Assembly: GCF_001641635.1 (NCBI RefSeq)
Contig: NZ_LUUB01000051.1
Location: 278,671 to 334,696, forward strand
Source of the DNA: Bradyrhizobium centrolobii
Lineage (GTDB): Bacteria > Pseudomonadota > Alphaproteobacteria > Rhizobiales > Xanthobacteraceae
DNA: 56,026 nucleotides
Reading direction: 5' to 3'
A program made the position numbers and the translations under genes. Positions 35,543 through 44,305 of the stretch are shown here, piece after piece (position 1 is the first letter of the stretch; each line of letters opens with the position of its first letter). Under the pieces are notes generated by a model, which worked only from the letters and a program-made list of their open reading frames with translations, was not told where the DNA came from and did not search any database.

Positions 35543-37531
35543 CTACTGCGCAGCTTCCATGACGTCCGTTGTTTGGGACGTTCCGTAGCCAACTGATGTC
35601 TCGAGCCAGGACTGCAGCATCAGGACAGCCCAGAGCGTTCGCGAGTGATCGCGGCGGCCGCTAAGATGCTGGAGCCAGCAGTCCTGTACCTGAGTGGCGT
35701 CCAGCAAATGCTGGTTGCGAAGACGCGACTCGGAAATAAGGTCTGACGCCCAGGAGCGAAGAGGTCCCTTCAGCCAGGCGCCGATGGGTACGTCAAATCC
35801 TTGTTTCGGGCGCTCGAAGAGGTGGCGCGGCAGGTGGCGACCGAGAACCTCGCGCAAGAGCCATTTTCCCTGACCATGGCGCACCTTCGCGGAGTTCGGT
35901 AATGTCCAGCAGAACTCGACAATCCGAGGGTCGAGAATCGGGCAACGGGCCTCCAGGCTCGTCGCCATGCTGGCGCGATCGAGCTTCACCAGAATATCGC
36001 TGGGGAGATATTGGAGCATATCCCGGACGATGAAGTCGGACAGAAGATCGTTGAGCGGCGGCACCGATCCCGAACCGGCGTCCGCTTGCACTCGCGTCAA
36101 CCGTAGCTCGGACAGTCGCGTCGATCGGCGGTACATTTCATCGACGTCATTGCCGCCGATAACGTCTGCCAGACGGTTGATCCGGTCGCCGTGGATCATC
36201 CGCTGCAGCCGATCTGGAATGCGAAGCGCGTCCGCGACGCTTTCGCGGAGGCCGCGTCCGAGCAGCGCAACACCGGTTGCCGCCATCGTCCGGAGCGATC
36301 GGTTAGCGTTCAGCAGAGCAGCCAGGCGGACGGACAGAACATGCCTGGAATATCCGCCAAAGCATTCGTCACCGCCATCGCCGGATAGCGCAACAGTGAC
36401 TTCCCGCCGCGCGAGCCGAGACAGAAGCAGCGTCGGAATTTGCGATTCATCGGCAAACGGCTCGTCCCAGACGGTTGGAAGTTCCGGAATAACCGCCCTC
36501 GCTTCTGCGGGCGTGAGACGTAGCTCGGTGTGACTGGTGCCGAGATGCCGCGCCACGGCTGCAGCGTTGGCCGTCTCGTCGAAGGTGCGTTCGCCGAAGC
36601 CGATCGTGTACGTGCGCACGGGTCGGCTCGACTGGGATTGCATCAGAGCGACGACTGTCGAACTGTCAATGCCGCCCGACAGGAATAGCCCGATCGGCAC
36701 GTCGGCGACCATTCGGTCGGCGACAGCAGCCTGAAGCAGATCGTGAGCGCGGGATGCCAACTGGCGATCATCGCCGGCGGCCGGCTCTGCGCGACCCGTT
36801 TGCGCGACGTCGAGCAGCGACCACCAGGAACGTGCTCTCGCTCGGAGCGCTGCGGTGTCGCGCAACGCCGAGAGGTCGTCGGCATCGATAGATAGAACAC
36901 CACCGGGTGGAATCTTGAAGACGCCTCGCCAAATGCAATGGTCCTCCGGCAACCATCCGCGAGTGAGAAACTCCGCGACCGCGTGCGGATCAATCTCCTG
37001 ACGAAAGTCGGGGAATGCAGCGATCGCCTTCAGCTCCGACGCAAAGACAACGGCACTTGGCGTTCGCGCGACGTAGAGGGGCTTTTTTCCCATTCGATCG
37101 CGGGCCAAATGCAGCTTGCGGTTCCGGCGATCCCACAGGCCGATGGCGAACATTCCATTGCTGCGCTGCAGGGCCGCCTCGAGCCCCCATCTCTCGACCA
37201 TCGCCAGCAGGACTTCGGTATCGCTATTACCGGTGAAGTGTTGGCCTTCGCGCTCGAGCCCTCGCCGCAATGACTTGTAGTTGTAGATCTCGCCGTTGAA
37301 CGTAATGACGAAGCGTCCGCTGCGCGAAAGCATCGGTTGCCGGCCCGCATCGGTCAGGTCGATGATAGCGAGCCTGCGATGCCCGAACGCTATTCCGGCT
37401 TCTCGATCACACCAGAACCCGTCGGCATCCGGACCGCGGTGGCGCAGGCGCGCCGTCATCGGCCCGATCGCGGCCAAGTCGGCGGATCTAGCGGCGTGCA
37501 GCGTCTGAAGTATTCCGGTAATCCCACACAT
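35543..37531 (-). CDS. Asparagine synthetase (glutamine-hydrolysing), copy 1
   Basis: The 662-residue class II amidotransferase begins MCGITGIL, so Cys2 is the glutaminase nucleophile after loss of Met1. The glutaminase domain (about 1-210) shows RHRGPDADG and FNGEIYNYKSLR. The synthetase domain has the ATP pyrophosphatase loop LSGGIDSSTVVALMQ near 283 and ALSGDGGDECFGGYSRH. GGAAG precedes the ATG by 7 bases. In polysaccharide and exosortase-type loci such proteins act as amidotransferases on sugars or carrier-bound acids rather than making asparagine. It lies 3 bases after the polymerase gene. Confidence 0.88.
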   Translation of the reverse strand: MCGITGILQTLHAARSADLAAIGPMTARLRHRGPDADGFWCDREAGIAFGHRRLAIIDLTDAGRQPMLSRSGRFVITFNGEIYNYKSLRRGLEREGQHFTGNSDTEVLLAMVERWGLEAALQRSNGMFAIGLWDRRNRKLHLARDRMGKKPLYVARTPSAVVFASELKAIAAFPDFRQEIDPHAVAEFLTRGWLPEDHCIWRGVFKIPPGGVLSIDADDLSALRDTAALRARARSWWSLLDVAQTGRAEPAAGDDRQLASRAHDLLQAAVADRMVADVPIGLFLSGGIDSSTVVALMQSQSSRPVRTYTIGFGERTFDETANAAAVARHLGTSHTELRLTPAEARAVIPELPTVWDEPFADESQIPTLLLSRLARREVTVALSGDGGDECFGGYSRHVLSVRLAALLNANRSLRTMAATGVALLGRGLRESVADALRIPDRLQRMIHGDRINRLADVIGGNDVDEMYRRSTRLSELRLTRVQADAGSGSVPPLNDLLSDFIVRDMLQYLPSDILVKLDRASMATSLEARCPILDPRIVEFCWTLPNSAKVRHGQGKWLLREVLGRHLPRHLFERPKQGFDVPIGAWLKGPLRSWASDLISESRLRNQHLLDATQVQDCWLQHLSGRRDHSRTLWAVLMLQSWLETSVGYGTSQTTDVMEAAQ

Positions 37532-37534
37532 GGC

Positions 37535-38791
37535 TCAACTTCCAATGCGCGCATGCAGCGATGGGCGGCGATCCGAGCCCAGGACAAGTCCCAGGGCGAC
37601 CGCGAACCACACGGTCGGATGTCGCAGGATGAAATGGCTGATACTGAAAATGGCGAGCGCAACGATCAGAACGGCCAGGGCGTCGAGCCGCGCACGAAGC
37701 AGGAGCGCAAGAGTGGCCGCGAACAGGCTGACAACGGCAAGCACGCCGAGCAGGCCGCCTTGGGTGAACACGTCCAGCAGGGTGCTGTGAGCCTCCACGG
37801 GGAGCGCAACACCCTTATCTGTGATGCCGCTCGGTTTCTCCAAATGCGGCCCGGGCCCAAGTCCGATCGATCCGGACTCCAGTCCGGCTTGCCAGGCGTC
37901 CTGCCAAAGGCTCAGCCGCAGATTCGCCGTCGCCTTCGTTGCCTCGCCGCCATGATCCTTCATCATGCCCGCGGCTAGCCCTTCGACGTCATCGGCAGTT
38001 GCCACTCCATAGGGTACCAGCGACAGCGAGAGGGGAGTGATCGCGATGACGAGAAGCGCCGCTGCTGCAAACCGGAGGCTCAATCGATGCTCGGGTGAGG
38101 TCAGCCAACTCCGCAAGCGCAGCGCAGCAAACAGGGGTATCGACAGAGACATTGAAATGAGGAACGTATCGCTCTTGGTCAACCGGCCGACGAAGAAGGT
38201 TGCGGCGCAGCTCAACGCTGCCACGAGACGGCCAAACCCCTGGGCCGAAAGGACCATGTGGAGCGACAGTGGCGTCAAAACTGCACAGTAAATTGCCAGC
38301 TGATTTGGATTCTCCGACCAGCCGCGAAACCGATCCCAATACCATGGATCAACCGACGATATGCTGATGTAGCCCCAGCCCAGTGCTAGCTGTATGGCCA
38401 CGGCGATGATCCAGAATCCGATCAGGAACCATAGCGTTTGGCGGAGAGTACCTTCGGGCCTCAGTGTCGCGGCCACCATGCAACTGACAGCCGCCACAAG
38501 CAGATATGCGAAGATGTCGTGCGCCACCAGCTCGGGGTCGACGATCTCGGGGCGCAGCAGTGCCAGGAATGCGCCGACGCTCTGGATAAAGATGAAGCAG
38601 ACCCAGAACGTGCCGATCCAGAGCAGAGCTCTGGGATTGCGGACCCCTGAACCGGCCAGGAGATGCAAGGATGCGAGACCGAGCCACAAGACGAGGCAGG
38701 CCTCGCCAACTCCCAAGGGGACGCCCGGGAGCCGCAGCTGTGAAGCCGTCCCAAGTACGAGGCCAAGAGCAAGGAGGGCACTGCCAATCAT
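37535..38791 (-). CDS. Wzy-like polysaccharide polymerase / O-antigen ligase family protein
   Basis: The 418-residue protein has about eleven likely membrane helices and a large loop around 270-330 containing LGPGPHLEKPSGITDKG and VEAHSTLLDVFTQGG. The pattern matches the Wzy_C loop of O-antigen ligases and Wzy polymerases, where HNxxL-like motifs contribute to catalysis (here AHSTLLD). It would polymerise lipid-linked repeat units on the periplasmic side. The start overlaps the glycosyltransferase stop (ATGA), so the pair is coupled. Confidence 0.82.
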   Translation of the reverse strand: MIGSALLALGLVLGTASQLRLPGVPLGVGEACLVLWLGLASLHLLAGSGVRNPRALLWIGTFWVCFIFIQSVGAFLALLRPEIVDPELVAHDIFAYLLVAAVSCMVAATLRPEGTLRQTLWFLIGFWIIAVAIQLALGWGYISISSVDPWYWDRFRGWSENPNQLAIYCAVLTPLSLHMVLSAQGFGRLVAALSCAATFFVGRLTKSDTFLISMSLSIPLFAALRLRSWLTSPEHRLSLRFAAAALLVIAITPLSLSLVPYGVATADDVEGLAAGMMKDHGGEATKATANLRLSLWQDAWQAGLESGSIGLGPGPHLEKPSGITDKGVALPVEAHSTLLDVFTQGGLLGVLAVVSLFAATLALLLRARLDALAVLIVALAIFSISHFILRHPTVWFAVALGLVLGSDRRPSLHARIGS

Positions 38792-39975
38792 TGTATTTTA
38801 CTGCTGCTCTGCCGCACCGCCCGCCCATCATTTGGACCGCCGCAGGAAAGCAGCTGCCTGTAGAGCGCCGCATAGCGGTCGGCCACGACGTTCAGATCAA
38901 ACTCGCGGCGCACCAGGCCGATCGAGCGCTGCCCCATTGTTTTTGCGCGAGTGGGATCCTGAAGAAGGTCAAGAATTCCGGCTGCGAGCGCGCGTGGGTC
39001 GCGCGGCGGAACGAGGTGGCCATTCCAGTCCTCAACCACCACATCGTCGCACCCGGGCATGCGGGAGGCGACGATTGGCACACCCGCCAGACCGGCCTCC
39101 AGCAGAACGCGCGGAATGCCTTCGCGATACTCAGTTGGAAAGGCAAAGAGATCGGCAATTCCAAGAAGGGCCGGAATATCCGACCTGGCGCCGGTCGCAA
39201 TCACATAGGGTGCATGCTGCTCGATCAGCGCCTGATCCACGGCGAACGGACCCTCGCTGTCGCGAGGACCGACGAGCAGAAAGCGAACTTGTGGGCGTAC
39301 CTGGTGAACGATCTTCGCCGCTTCAAGAAGCGTCGGTATGCCCTTCTGTACGGTCAATCGGCTCACCGTAAGGACGATTTCGGCGTCGTCCAGCCCAAGC
39401 TCGGCACGTAGCTCGGAAGGGGGAGCCGTTCGTGCTCGTGCTGTCTCGAACGCGTCGACATCGATCCCTGAGCTTCCGATGACGGCAGCGGAGCTCTTTC
39501 CAAGCAGATGGTGGCGGTGGAAGAATCTGCTGTCGGCCTTGTTCTGGAATACCGTCGCGGCAGTCCAGCAAGCGGCCAGGCGCTGTGTCGCCAGATAGAC
39601 AGGTCGAAACGCCAGGGCCTTCAGTTCCGTAGAAGAGAAGACCCATCCCATCCCGTTAATCGTGCGCACAACGGGCACCGCACCCCGGAGCGCCAAAGGT
39701 GCGAACAAGTTCGGCTTGGTATCGAATGTCTGGATGACGTCTGGACGAAGGTGCTTCACGAACTGTGAAAGTTGACCCATGGCGGCGCGATCGGAAAGGC
39801 CCACGCCGAATCTGTCGAACTGATACTGATGATACTGGATGCCGTTCTTCGTGAACGGAGACACCGCGCCAGTCCCGGCAGCGCTCACTCGCAAGCCGCG
39901 GTTCTGCAGAGCCGTGAGGAAGGGGATTCGCAGAGCGTGATCCTCACCTCCTACGCAAAGCAAGTGCAGTGCCAT
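38788..39975 (-). CDS. Glycosyltransferase family 4
   Basis: The ATG at 39975 (AAAGGAAACAGC before it) gives 395 residues. It is a GT-B protein: the N-terminal half starts MALHLLCVGGEDHALRIPFL, and the C-terminal donor domain has VLTVSRLTVQKGIPTLLEAA, RFLLVGPRD and the E-x7-E motif in EYREGIPRVLLEAGLAGVP. It transfers a sugar from a nucleotide donor onto the lipid-linked repeat unit in the cytoplasm. The specific sugar cannot be read. It heads the sub-operon polymerase - asparagine synthetase - copolymerase, and a palindromic site lies upstream at 40098. Confidence 0.9.
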   Translation of the reverse strand: MALHLLCVGGEDHALRIPFLTALQNRGLRVSAAGTGAVSPFTKNGIQYHQYQFDRFGVGLSDRAAMGQLSQFVKHLRPDVIQTFDTKPNLFAPLALRGAVPVVRTINGMGWVFSSTELKALAFRPVYLATQRLAACWTAATVFQNKADSRFFHRHHLLGKSSAAVIGSSGIDVDAFETARARTAPPSELRAELGLDDAEIVLTVSRLTVQKGIPTLLEAAKIVHQVRPQVRFLLVGPRDSEGPFAVDQALIEQHAPYVIATGARSDIPALLGIADLFAFPTEYREGIPRVLLEAGLAGVPIVASRMPGCDDVVVEDWNGHLVPPRDPRALAAGILDLLQDPTRAKTMGQRSIGLVRREFDLNVVADRYAALYRQLLSCGGPNDGRAVRQSSSKIQ

Positions 39976-40097
39976 GCTGTTTCCTTTCGGTCTTTTGCGC
40001 AGTCTCGCCAAGACCATAGTTTACACAAACGACGTTCGCCTTTTCGGCGAAGGTACGGATCGGGATAGCTTAGGAGGAGTTCAGGACCTGTCTTCAT

Positions 40098-40109
40098 TCA
40101 TTCGAATGA
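40098..40109. promoter_or_regulatory. Perfect palindrome TCATTCGAATGA upstream of the GT4 gene
   Basis: The 12-bp perfect palindrome lies 123 bases upstream of the GT4 start. A second 9-base half-like copy (TCATTCGAA) occurs at 40135-40143, 37 bases away. A 6-bp-stem hairpin (TTCGCC/GGCGAA, 40035-40051) also lies in this 276-base gap. The arrangement suits an operator with two sites controlling the glycosyltransferase sub-operon. Confidence 0.4.
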
Positions 40110-40251
40110 CTCCGGTGGAAGCAGGTCGCGTCCCTCATTCGAACAAGACATTTGAAGCGACAAAGCGGCGCGGAAGCATGCTCTGCACCCGTGCCGCGGG
40201 CAGTTCGAAGCTGGCCCATTCGACAAGGCGATGCCGCATTGCGAAGTTCCG

Positions 40252-40920
40252 CTACGGCAGGATGGCGACGCGTCCGAGCAACGCGATCAGGTCCGCCTGT
40301 CGGCGCGTCTGTGTCTTGACGAACAAGGAGGCCAACTGAGAGCGGACTGTCGTTCGGCTTAGTCGTCGAGCACGAGCAATATCGAGCAGGTTGTGGCCTC
40401 GTGCCAACTCAAGGGCAAGCTGAGTTTCTGCAGCGGTGAATCCAAACAGGCGCTGCAGCGTCCGGGGGGAGGGCTCCGGATGTGCGTCGAGATCCAGCAA
40501 GATCAGCGCGATAGTCTCGTCGGTCCACGCGTTCGCCACCTGATTTACAAGCGCGGTGAAACCTTCCTTGGTCGATGTCGCCAGCCACGATGTGGAGCCC
40601 GCCGGAAACTGTGCGCCTGCCCGGTTCACGAGCTGCTTCACGGCCCCGTAGAGCGTGTCGTGGCTCGCACTAGCTTCGGATTCGCGCTCCAGTATTGCGC
40701 GGCCGGTTGGACTGAGTTCAACGAGGCGGCCGCGCCTGAGCAAGACTTGTCCGCAGCCAATGCGCGCGAGCACCCCGCGCAGGCCGTCGTGTTTTTGACA
40801 GTTAGTGGCTTCAGATTGAACCGGTAGAACACGATTTGAAATATTGAATATTGATTCAGTAGACTGGTGTTGCAATGCAATGGTCCTTGGCAATGTGGCA
40901 CTCTGGCTCAAGTTCAACAT
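40252..40920 (-). CDS. LuxR-type transcriptional regulator
   Basis: Starting at the ATG at 40920 gives 222 residues; the frame stays open to 41124 but the extra sequence looks non-coding. The C-terminus is a LuxR-type helix-turn-helix: LFGFTAAETQLALELARGH, then ARARRLSRTTVRSQLASLF. The N-terminal part has no autoinducer, receiver or PAS domain that I recognise; the block ARIGCGQVLLRRGRLVELSPTGRAILERE (in pieces) is typical of a group of stand-alone LuxR proteins of alphaproteobacteria. It sits in the middle of the polysaccharide locus between the GT4 and export genes and is probably its pathway regulator. Confidence 0.82.
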   Translation of the reverse strand: MLNLSQSATLPRTIALQHQSTESIFNISNRVLPVQSEATNCQKHDGLRGVLARIGCGQVLLRRGRLVELSPTGRAILERESEASASHDTLYGAVKQLVNRAGAQFPAGSTSWLATSTKEGFTALVNQVANAWTDETIALILLDLDAHPEPSPRTLQRLFGFTAAETQLALELARGHNLLDIARARRLSRTTVRSQLASLFVKTQTRRQADLIALLGRVAILP

Positions 40921-41139
40921 GTCGAACCCCCGGCCGTGCTTTTTCCGATGGGCTGAATGTGCCAAGACCATCCAGAGCGTGTAAACGTTCAAGGGGGGGT
41001 ACCTCCGTCGCCCTTTAGCGGCTGAAAGCAGCCGATCCGTGCGCCCGCTTGCCTGATTAAGTCTAAGTGGAAGGGAAGGGTGATCTACGCCTTTAGCGTG
41101 CAGCGATTGCTGCGCTACGTGCACAAGGGCGCGCGGAGG

Positions 41140-41155
41140 CTACCCTTAAGGGAGT
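41140..41155. promoter_or_regulatory. Palindromic element CTACCCTTAAGGGAGT
   Basis: The core CCCTTAAGGG (41143-41152) is a perfect 10-bp palindrome, within imperfect flanks. It lies 16 bases beyond the stop of the export gene and about 220 bases upstream of the LuxR-type start. Related C3-5-TT-N2-G3-4-like sequences occur at 46379-46397 and, as a half-site, at 19605-19619. It could be a regulator site or a weak transcript end. Confidence 0.4.
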
Positions 41156-41169
41156 ACCCCTATTCGCCG

Positions 41170-42444
41170 TCAATTCGAGAGTCTGGCAGCCGCCGGGCGC
41201 AGCGTGACTTCGATAACGTCACCCGGCTCCACGTCGAAATCGACGGATGCGGGTATCCTGTCCCACTGCTGACCGAGCCGCCGCACGACAACCACGTCGG
41301 GATTCAGCTCGCCTGAATTGACGGGGATCGCGCCCGAGCCTCCGATCGGCTGCAGCTTTTGACTCAGAGCCTGCATTCGCACACGCAGGTCCGCCAACCG
41401 AACGTTCGAGTCTTTCTGCTCCTTAAGCAGATTGATTGTGCGCTGGCTGGTAACTCGCTCCGTTTGCCTCAAGAAGTCCTCGCGCTGACGTTGAAGCCGC
41501 ATGAGCTCGACGCTCGTCTGCAGGCGTCGGGTCGAGGACAGCAACAGGGCGCGCCGGCTTTCGCTGACGCGGGGACTTGCCAGCAGTCCCGAGCCGAACG
41601 CCTTCATAACTCGCTCGAGCTCCTCTTCGTCGGCCTGCACGCCCTTTTCTTCACCTTCCTGCTGCTTTTTGAGGGTCGCGAACTGGGCGTCCGTTTGCTT
41701 TATGGCGTCGTCCAGAAAACGCTCTTCCGTACGATAGTCGGTCTGCGAGGTTTTCAGAGAATCTTTCTCAGCTTGAACAACCGAGGCGATCACGTTCGCG
41801 GGCAGCGAAATGTCGCTCGGTGGGGTGGCGTCGAACGTGTCGCGGCCATCAAGTTCGGCGCTGGTTCGGACGATGTGGAAGTATTCCTTGGTGTATTCCG
41901 TGGCCAGGGACTGATAGTCCCGAACGAGATCCGCCGGATCGGTGGCGCCGGGTTGCATGCCGCGAGAGCGCAGCAGGCTGAAGCCGCCGGCAACGGCGAC
42001 GGCCTGGCGCACGGTCATTGACGCCCGATAGACCTGCTGTCCCGGCGTGAGCACGTCGCCGGAAACATAGACCGGCCGATACTCCACCACGCTTGCCATG
42101 ACGTCACCAGGCTTGACCACGAACGCCTGGTCGCGTCCGTCAGTCAGGCGTTGACGCAGTATCCTGGCCTGCAGCAGCGCCTCGATGCGGCTCTGCATTT
42201 CCGCCGGAGTCAGGCCCGCAACTTCCACAGTGCCACCTCCCGGAAGCGGAATGGTGCCGTCGATTTGAATCTGCGTGCGATTGCGTTGATCGGGTAGGCC
42301 GCCGATGGCAATCTCGATGGTATCGCCCGGTGCGAGCTTATAAGGAGCTGCGAGGCATGATCCACTTGTCGTGAGACAAAGAAGTCCCGTCCATAGGCCG
42401 GGCAGGACGACGGCGGAGAGCTTGCCTCGCTTTTTGCTCTTCAT
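41170..42444 (-). CDS. ExoF/Wza-like polysaccharide export protein
   Basis: The 424-residue protein has a signal peptide (about 1-32, ending near GSCLAAP) and then the polysaccharide export domain (YKLAPGDTIEIAIGGLPDQ, GTIPLPGGGTVEVAGLTPAEM). An SLBB domain follows (VYVSGDVLTPGQQVYRASM, TVRQAVAVAGG), then a long coiled coil (about 215-370) and a short C-terminal strand region. The coiled-coil insert is typical of rhizobial ExoF rather than enterobacterial Wza, which is a lipoprotein. No lipobox cysteine is clear. It would form or gate the outer-membrane exit path with the Wzc-like copolymerase. Confidence 0.85.
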   Translation of the reverse strand: MKSKKRGKLSAVVLPGLWTGLLCLTTSGSCLAAPYKLAPGDTIEIAIGGLPDQRNRTQIQIDGTIPLPGGGTVEVAGLTPAEMQSRIEALLQARILRQRLTDGRDQAFVVKPGDVMASVVEYRPVYVSGDVLTPGQQVYRASMTVRQAVAVAGGFSLLRSRGMQPGATDPADLVRDYQSLATEYTKEYFHIVRTSAELDGRDTFDATPPSDISLPANVIASVVQAEKDSLKTSQTDYRTEERFLDDAIKQTDAQFATLKKQQEGEEKGVQADEEELERVMKAFGSGLLASPRVSESRRALLLSSTRRLQTSVELMRLQRQREDFLRQTERVTSQRTINLLKEQKDSNVRLADLRVRMQALSQKLQPIGGSGAIPVNSGELNPDVVVVRRLGQQWDRIPASVDFDVEPGDVIEVTLRPAAARLSN

Positions 42445-42511
42445 GGACGAACTCTCAATGTGACCAAGTCTTGGTGGCTTTTCGGTTCGGGGACATCTAA
42501 TTGCGACCTTT

Positions 42512-43552
42512 TCAGATGGCCCTCTTCAAATCTGAAACGTGAGGGGCTGGAAGGAAGATCTCGTAATTTCCGAAGAAGTGCCTTTGCTCTTCGACGTGAT
42601 CGAAAAGCCCTTGCCGGAGTGCAGCCAGGATTTCGTTCACCCCTTGCGGAACGCTGACTTCAGGAGTGAAATTCAGGACTCGACGAATCTTCTCGAAATT
42701 CACGCGGTAGTTCCGAGGATCTGCACCACGTTCCTGATAAGTCACTTTCGATCGTGGAATGTGCTTCAGGATCTCTTCGACGACCATCAATTTCGTGAAG
42801 TTATTCTCCTCACAACCCACGTTGAAGACTTCGAAGGCGACCTTGTCGGTAGGAGCGCCGAGCACCTGCTCGACGGCACGTGAAAAATCGCTGACATGGC
42901 AGTAAGGACGCCAGGTCTTGGGATCGAAGACCAGAAGCTCATTTCCCAGGTGGAGCTCACGCACAAACTCATTCACCGTGAGATCGAAGCGCATGCGCGA
43001 GGAAAGGCCGAAGGCGGTTGCAAAGCGGAGCACCGTTGGATGAAATCCAACCTTTCCCTTCAGGCTCAGGATCTTCTGCTCCATCTCCACTTTGTGTTTG
43101 GCGTAAAGGGAGAGTGGCGCAAGGGGGTAGTTTTCATCGACTGCCGTGTCTTCCTCCACGAGGCCGTAGTTCGAGCAAGTGGACACAAAGATCAGGCGGT
43201 CGACGGGATGATTTCGGAGGGTATCGATAAGGGACCCGATGCCGGCGCGATTGATGGCATGACTTTCGTCCGGAAACTTGCTTGTGATCGGGTCGCCGAC
43301 AAGGCCAGCCAGGATAACGACGTCATCCACGTCCTTCAAAGCTTGAGTGACGATACGCGGATCGCGAACATCGCCGCGCATAAACTCGTACTGCGGGTTG
43401 ATCAGATAGGGCCAGGCACAGCTCTCGTTCTTGTAGATCAGCTGATCCAGGCAGCGAACGCTCCACCCTTTTCCGAGGAGATGGCCCGTCATCACCGAGC
43501 CGACGTAACCTGCACCGCCTACGAGCAATACTTTTCGTTTGTCAGTAGCCAT
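42512..43552 (-). CDS. NAD-dependent sugar epimerase/dehydratase (extended SDR)
   Basis: The 346-residue protein begins with an SDR cofactor motif LLVGGAGYVGSVMTGHLL. It then shows the DVRDP loop, FVSTCSNYGLVEED with the catalytic Ser/Thr region, and the YxxxK pair in LYAKHKVEM. The substrate domain has FNVGCEENNFTKLMVVEEI and a C-terminal VSVPQGVNEILAAL. It acts on a nucleotide-activated sugar; epimerisation, dehydration or reduction cannot be separated by eye. It follows the sugar-transferase gene by 21 bases and precedes the export gene. Confidence 0.88.
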   Translation of the reverse strand: MATDKRKVLLVGGAGYVGSVMTGHLLGKGWSVRCLDQLIYKNESCAWPYLINPQYEFMRGDVRDPRIVTQALKDVDDVVILAGLVGDPITSKFPDESHAINRAGIGSLIDTLRNHPVDRLIFVSTCSNYGLVEEDTAVDENYPLAPLSLYAKHKVEMEQKILSLKGKVGFHPTVLRFATAFGLSSRMRFDLTVNEFVRELHLGNELLVFDPKTWRPYCHVSDFSRAVEQVLGAPTDKVAFEVFNVGCEENNFTKLMVVEEILKHIPRSKVTYQERGADPRNYRVNFEKIRRVLNFTPEVSVPQGVNEILAALRQGLFDHVEEQRHFFGNYEIFLPAPHVSDLKRAI

Positions 43553-43573
43553 TTGAACATCCGTCCACTTCTG

Positions 43574-44305
43574 TCACGAGAACTTTCGGGCTGAAATAGC
43601 TGATTGTTGGTGTTGCACTGTCTGATCGTCTGGTCGGCGCTTTCGTATCCGTCTGAGAAGAGGCTCTCCCACACTGATCCAACCGGCACGAAGGACCCAC
43701 CAAAGGTCGGACGCGACGGTCCGTCTCGAGTAATATGCCAGGTCGATCTTCGCCTTGGCGGGGAACAGGACGTCTCGATAGAAATCTGCCACATTGCCGC
43801 CCGGTGGGAAGAGCGTGTTCTCGTGTCGAAAGAGAACCTGACATGGTCCAATGAGACCCGGTCGATGTTCGAGGATCTTTTCGAACCCGTTTTTGAAGCA
43901 GTCGGCAAATGCGAGCGACTCGGGTCTTGGGCCGACGAAGGACATATCCCCGCGCAAGATATTCCAGAGCTGCGGCAGCTCGTCCAGCTTGAACCCAGCC
44001 AGGACGTGGCCGATCGTCGTCATTCGATCATCGTTCATCATCGTGAGGGGACTTCCGCGATCGTCGCAGTCGGCTCTGAATTTCCGGAATTTGTACATGC
44101 GGAAGGGCGATCCATTCCGTCCGAGACGAAGTTGCGAATACAGAATCGGCCGTCCACCCTCGATCCAGATTGCGAGCGCTATGATCAAAAGGACAGGCAT
44201 TAGAACGAGTCCTGCCGTGCCGGCACAGAGGATGTCGACAAAGCGGCGTAAGCGCACGGGTGCAGCTGCAGCTCGCGCGAATTCCGGAGTCGCCATCTCG
44301 CTCAT
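43574..44305 (-). CDS. Undecaprenyl-phosphate sugar phosphotransferase (ExoY type)
   Basis: The 243-residue protein has one N-terminal membrane helix (about 24-48) and the bacterial sugar transferase domain: GGRPILYSQLRLGRNGSPFRMYKFR (in pieces), LDELPQLWNILRGDMSFVGPRPE, and HRPGLIGPCQVLFRHEN in place of the usual 'RPGITGLWQV'. It lacks the large N-terminal domain of WcaJ, like ExoY. It starts repeat-unit assembly by moving a sugar-1-phosphate to undecaprenyl phosphate. The start overlaps the aminotransferase stop (ATGA). Confidence 0.92.
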   Translation of the reverse strand: MSEMATPEFARAAAAPVRLRRFVDILCAGTAGLVLMPVLLIIALAIWIEGGRPILYSQLRLGRNGSPFRMYKFRKFRADCDDRGSPLTMMNDDRMTTIGHVLAGFKLDELPQLWNILRGDMSFVGPRPESLAFADCFKNGFEKILEHRPGLIGPCQVLFRHENTLFPPGGNVADFYRDVLFPAKAKIDLAYYSRRTVASDLWWVLRAGWISVGEPLLRRIRKRRPDDQTVQHQQSAISARKFS

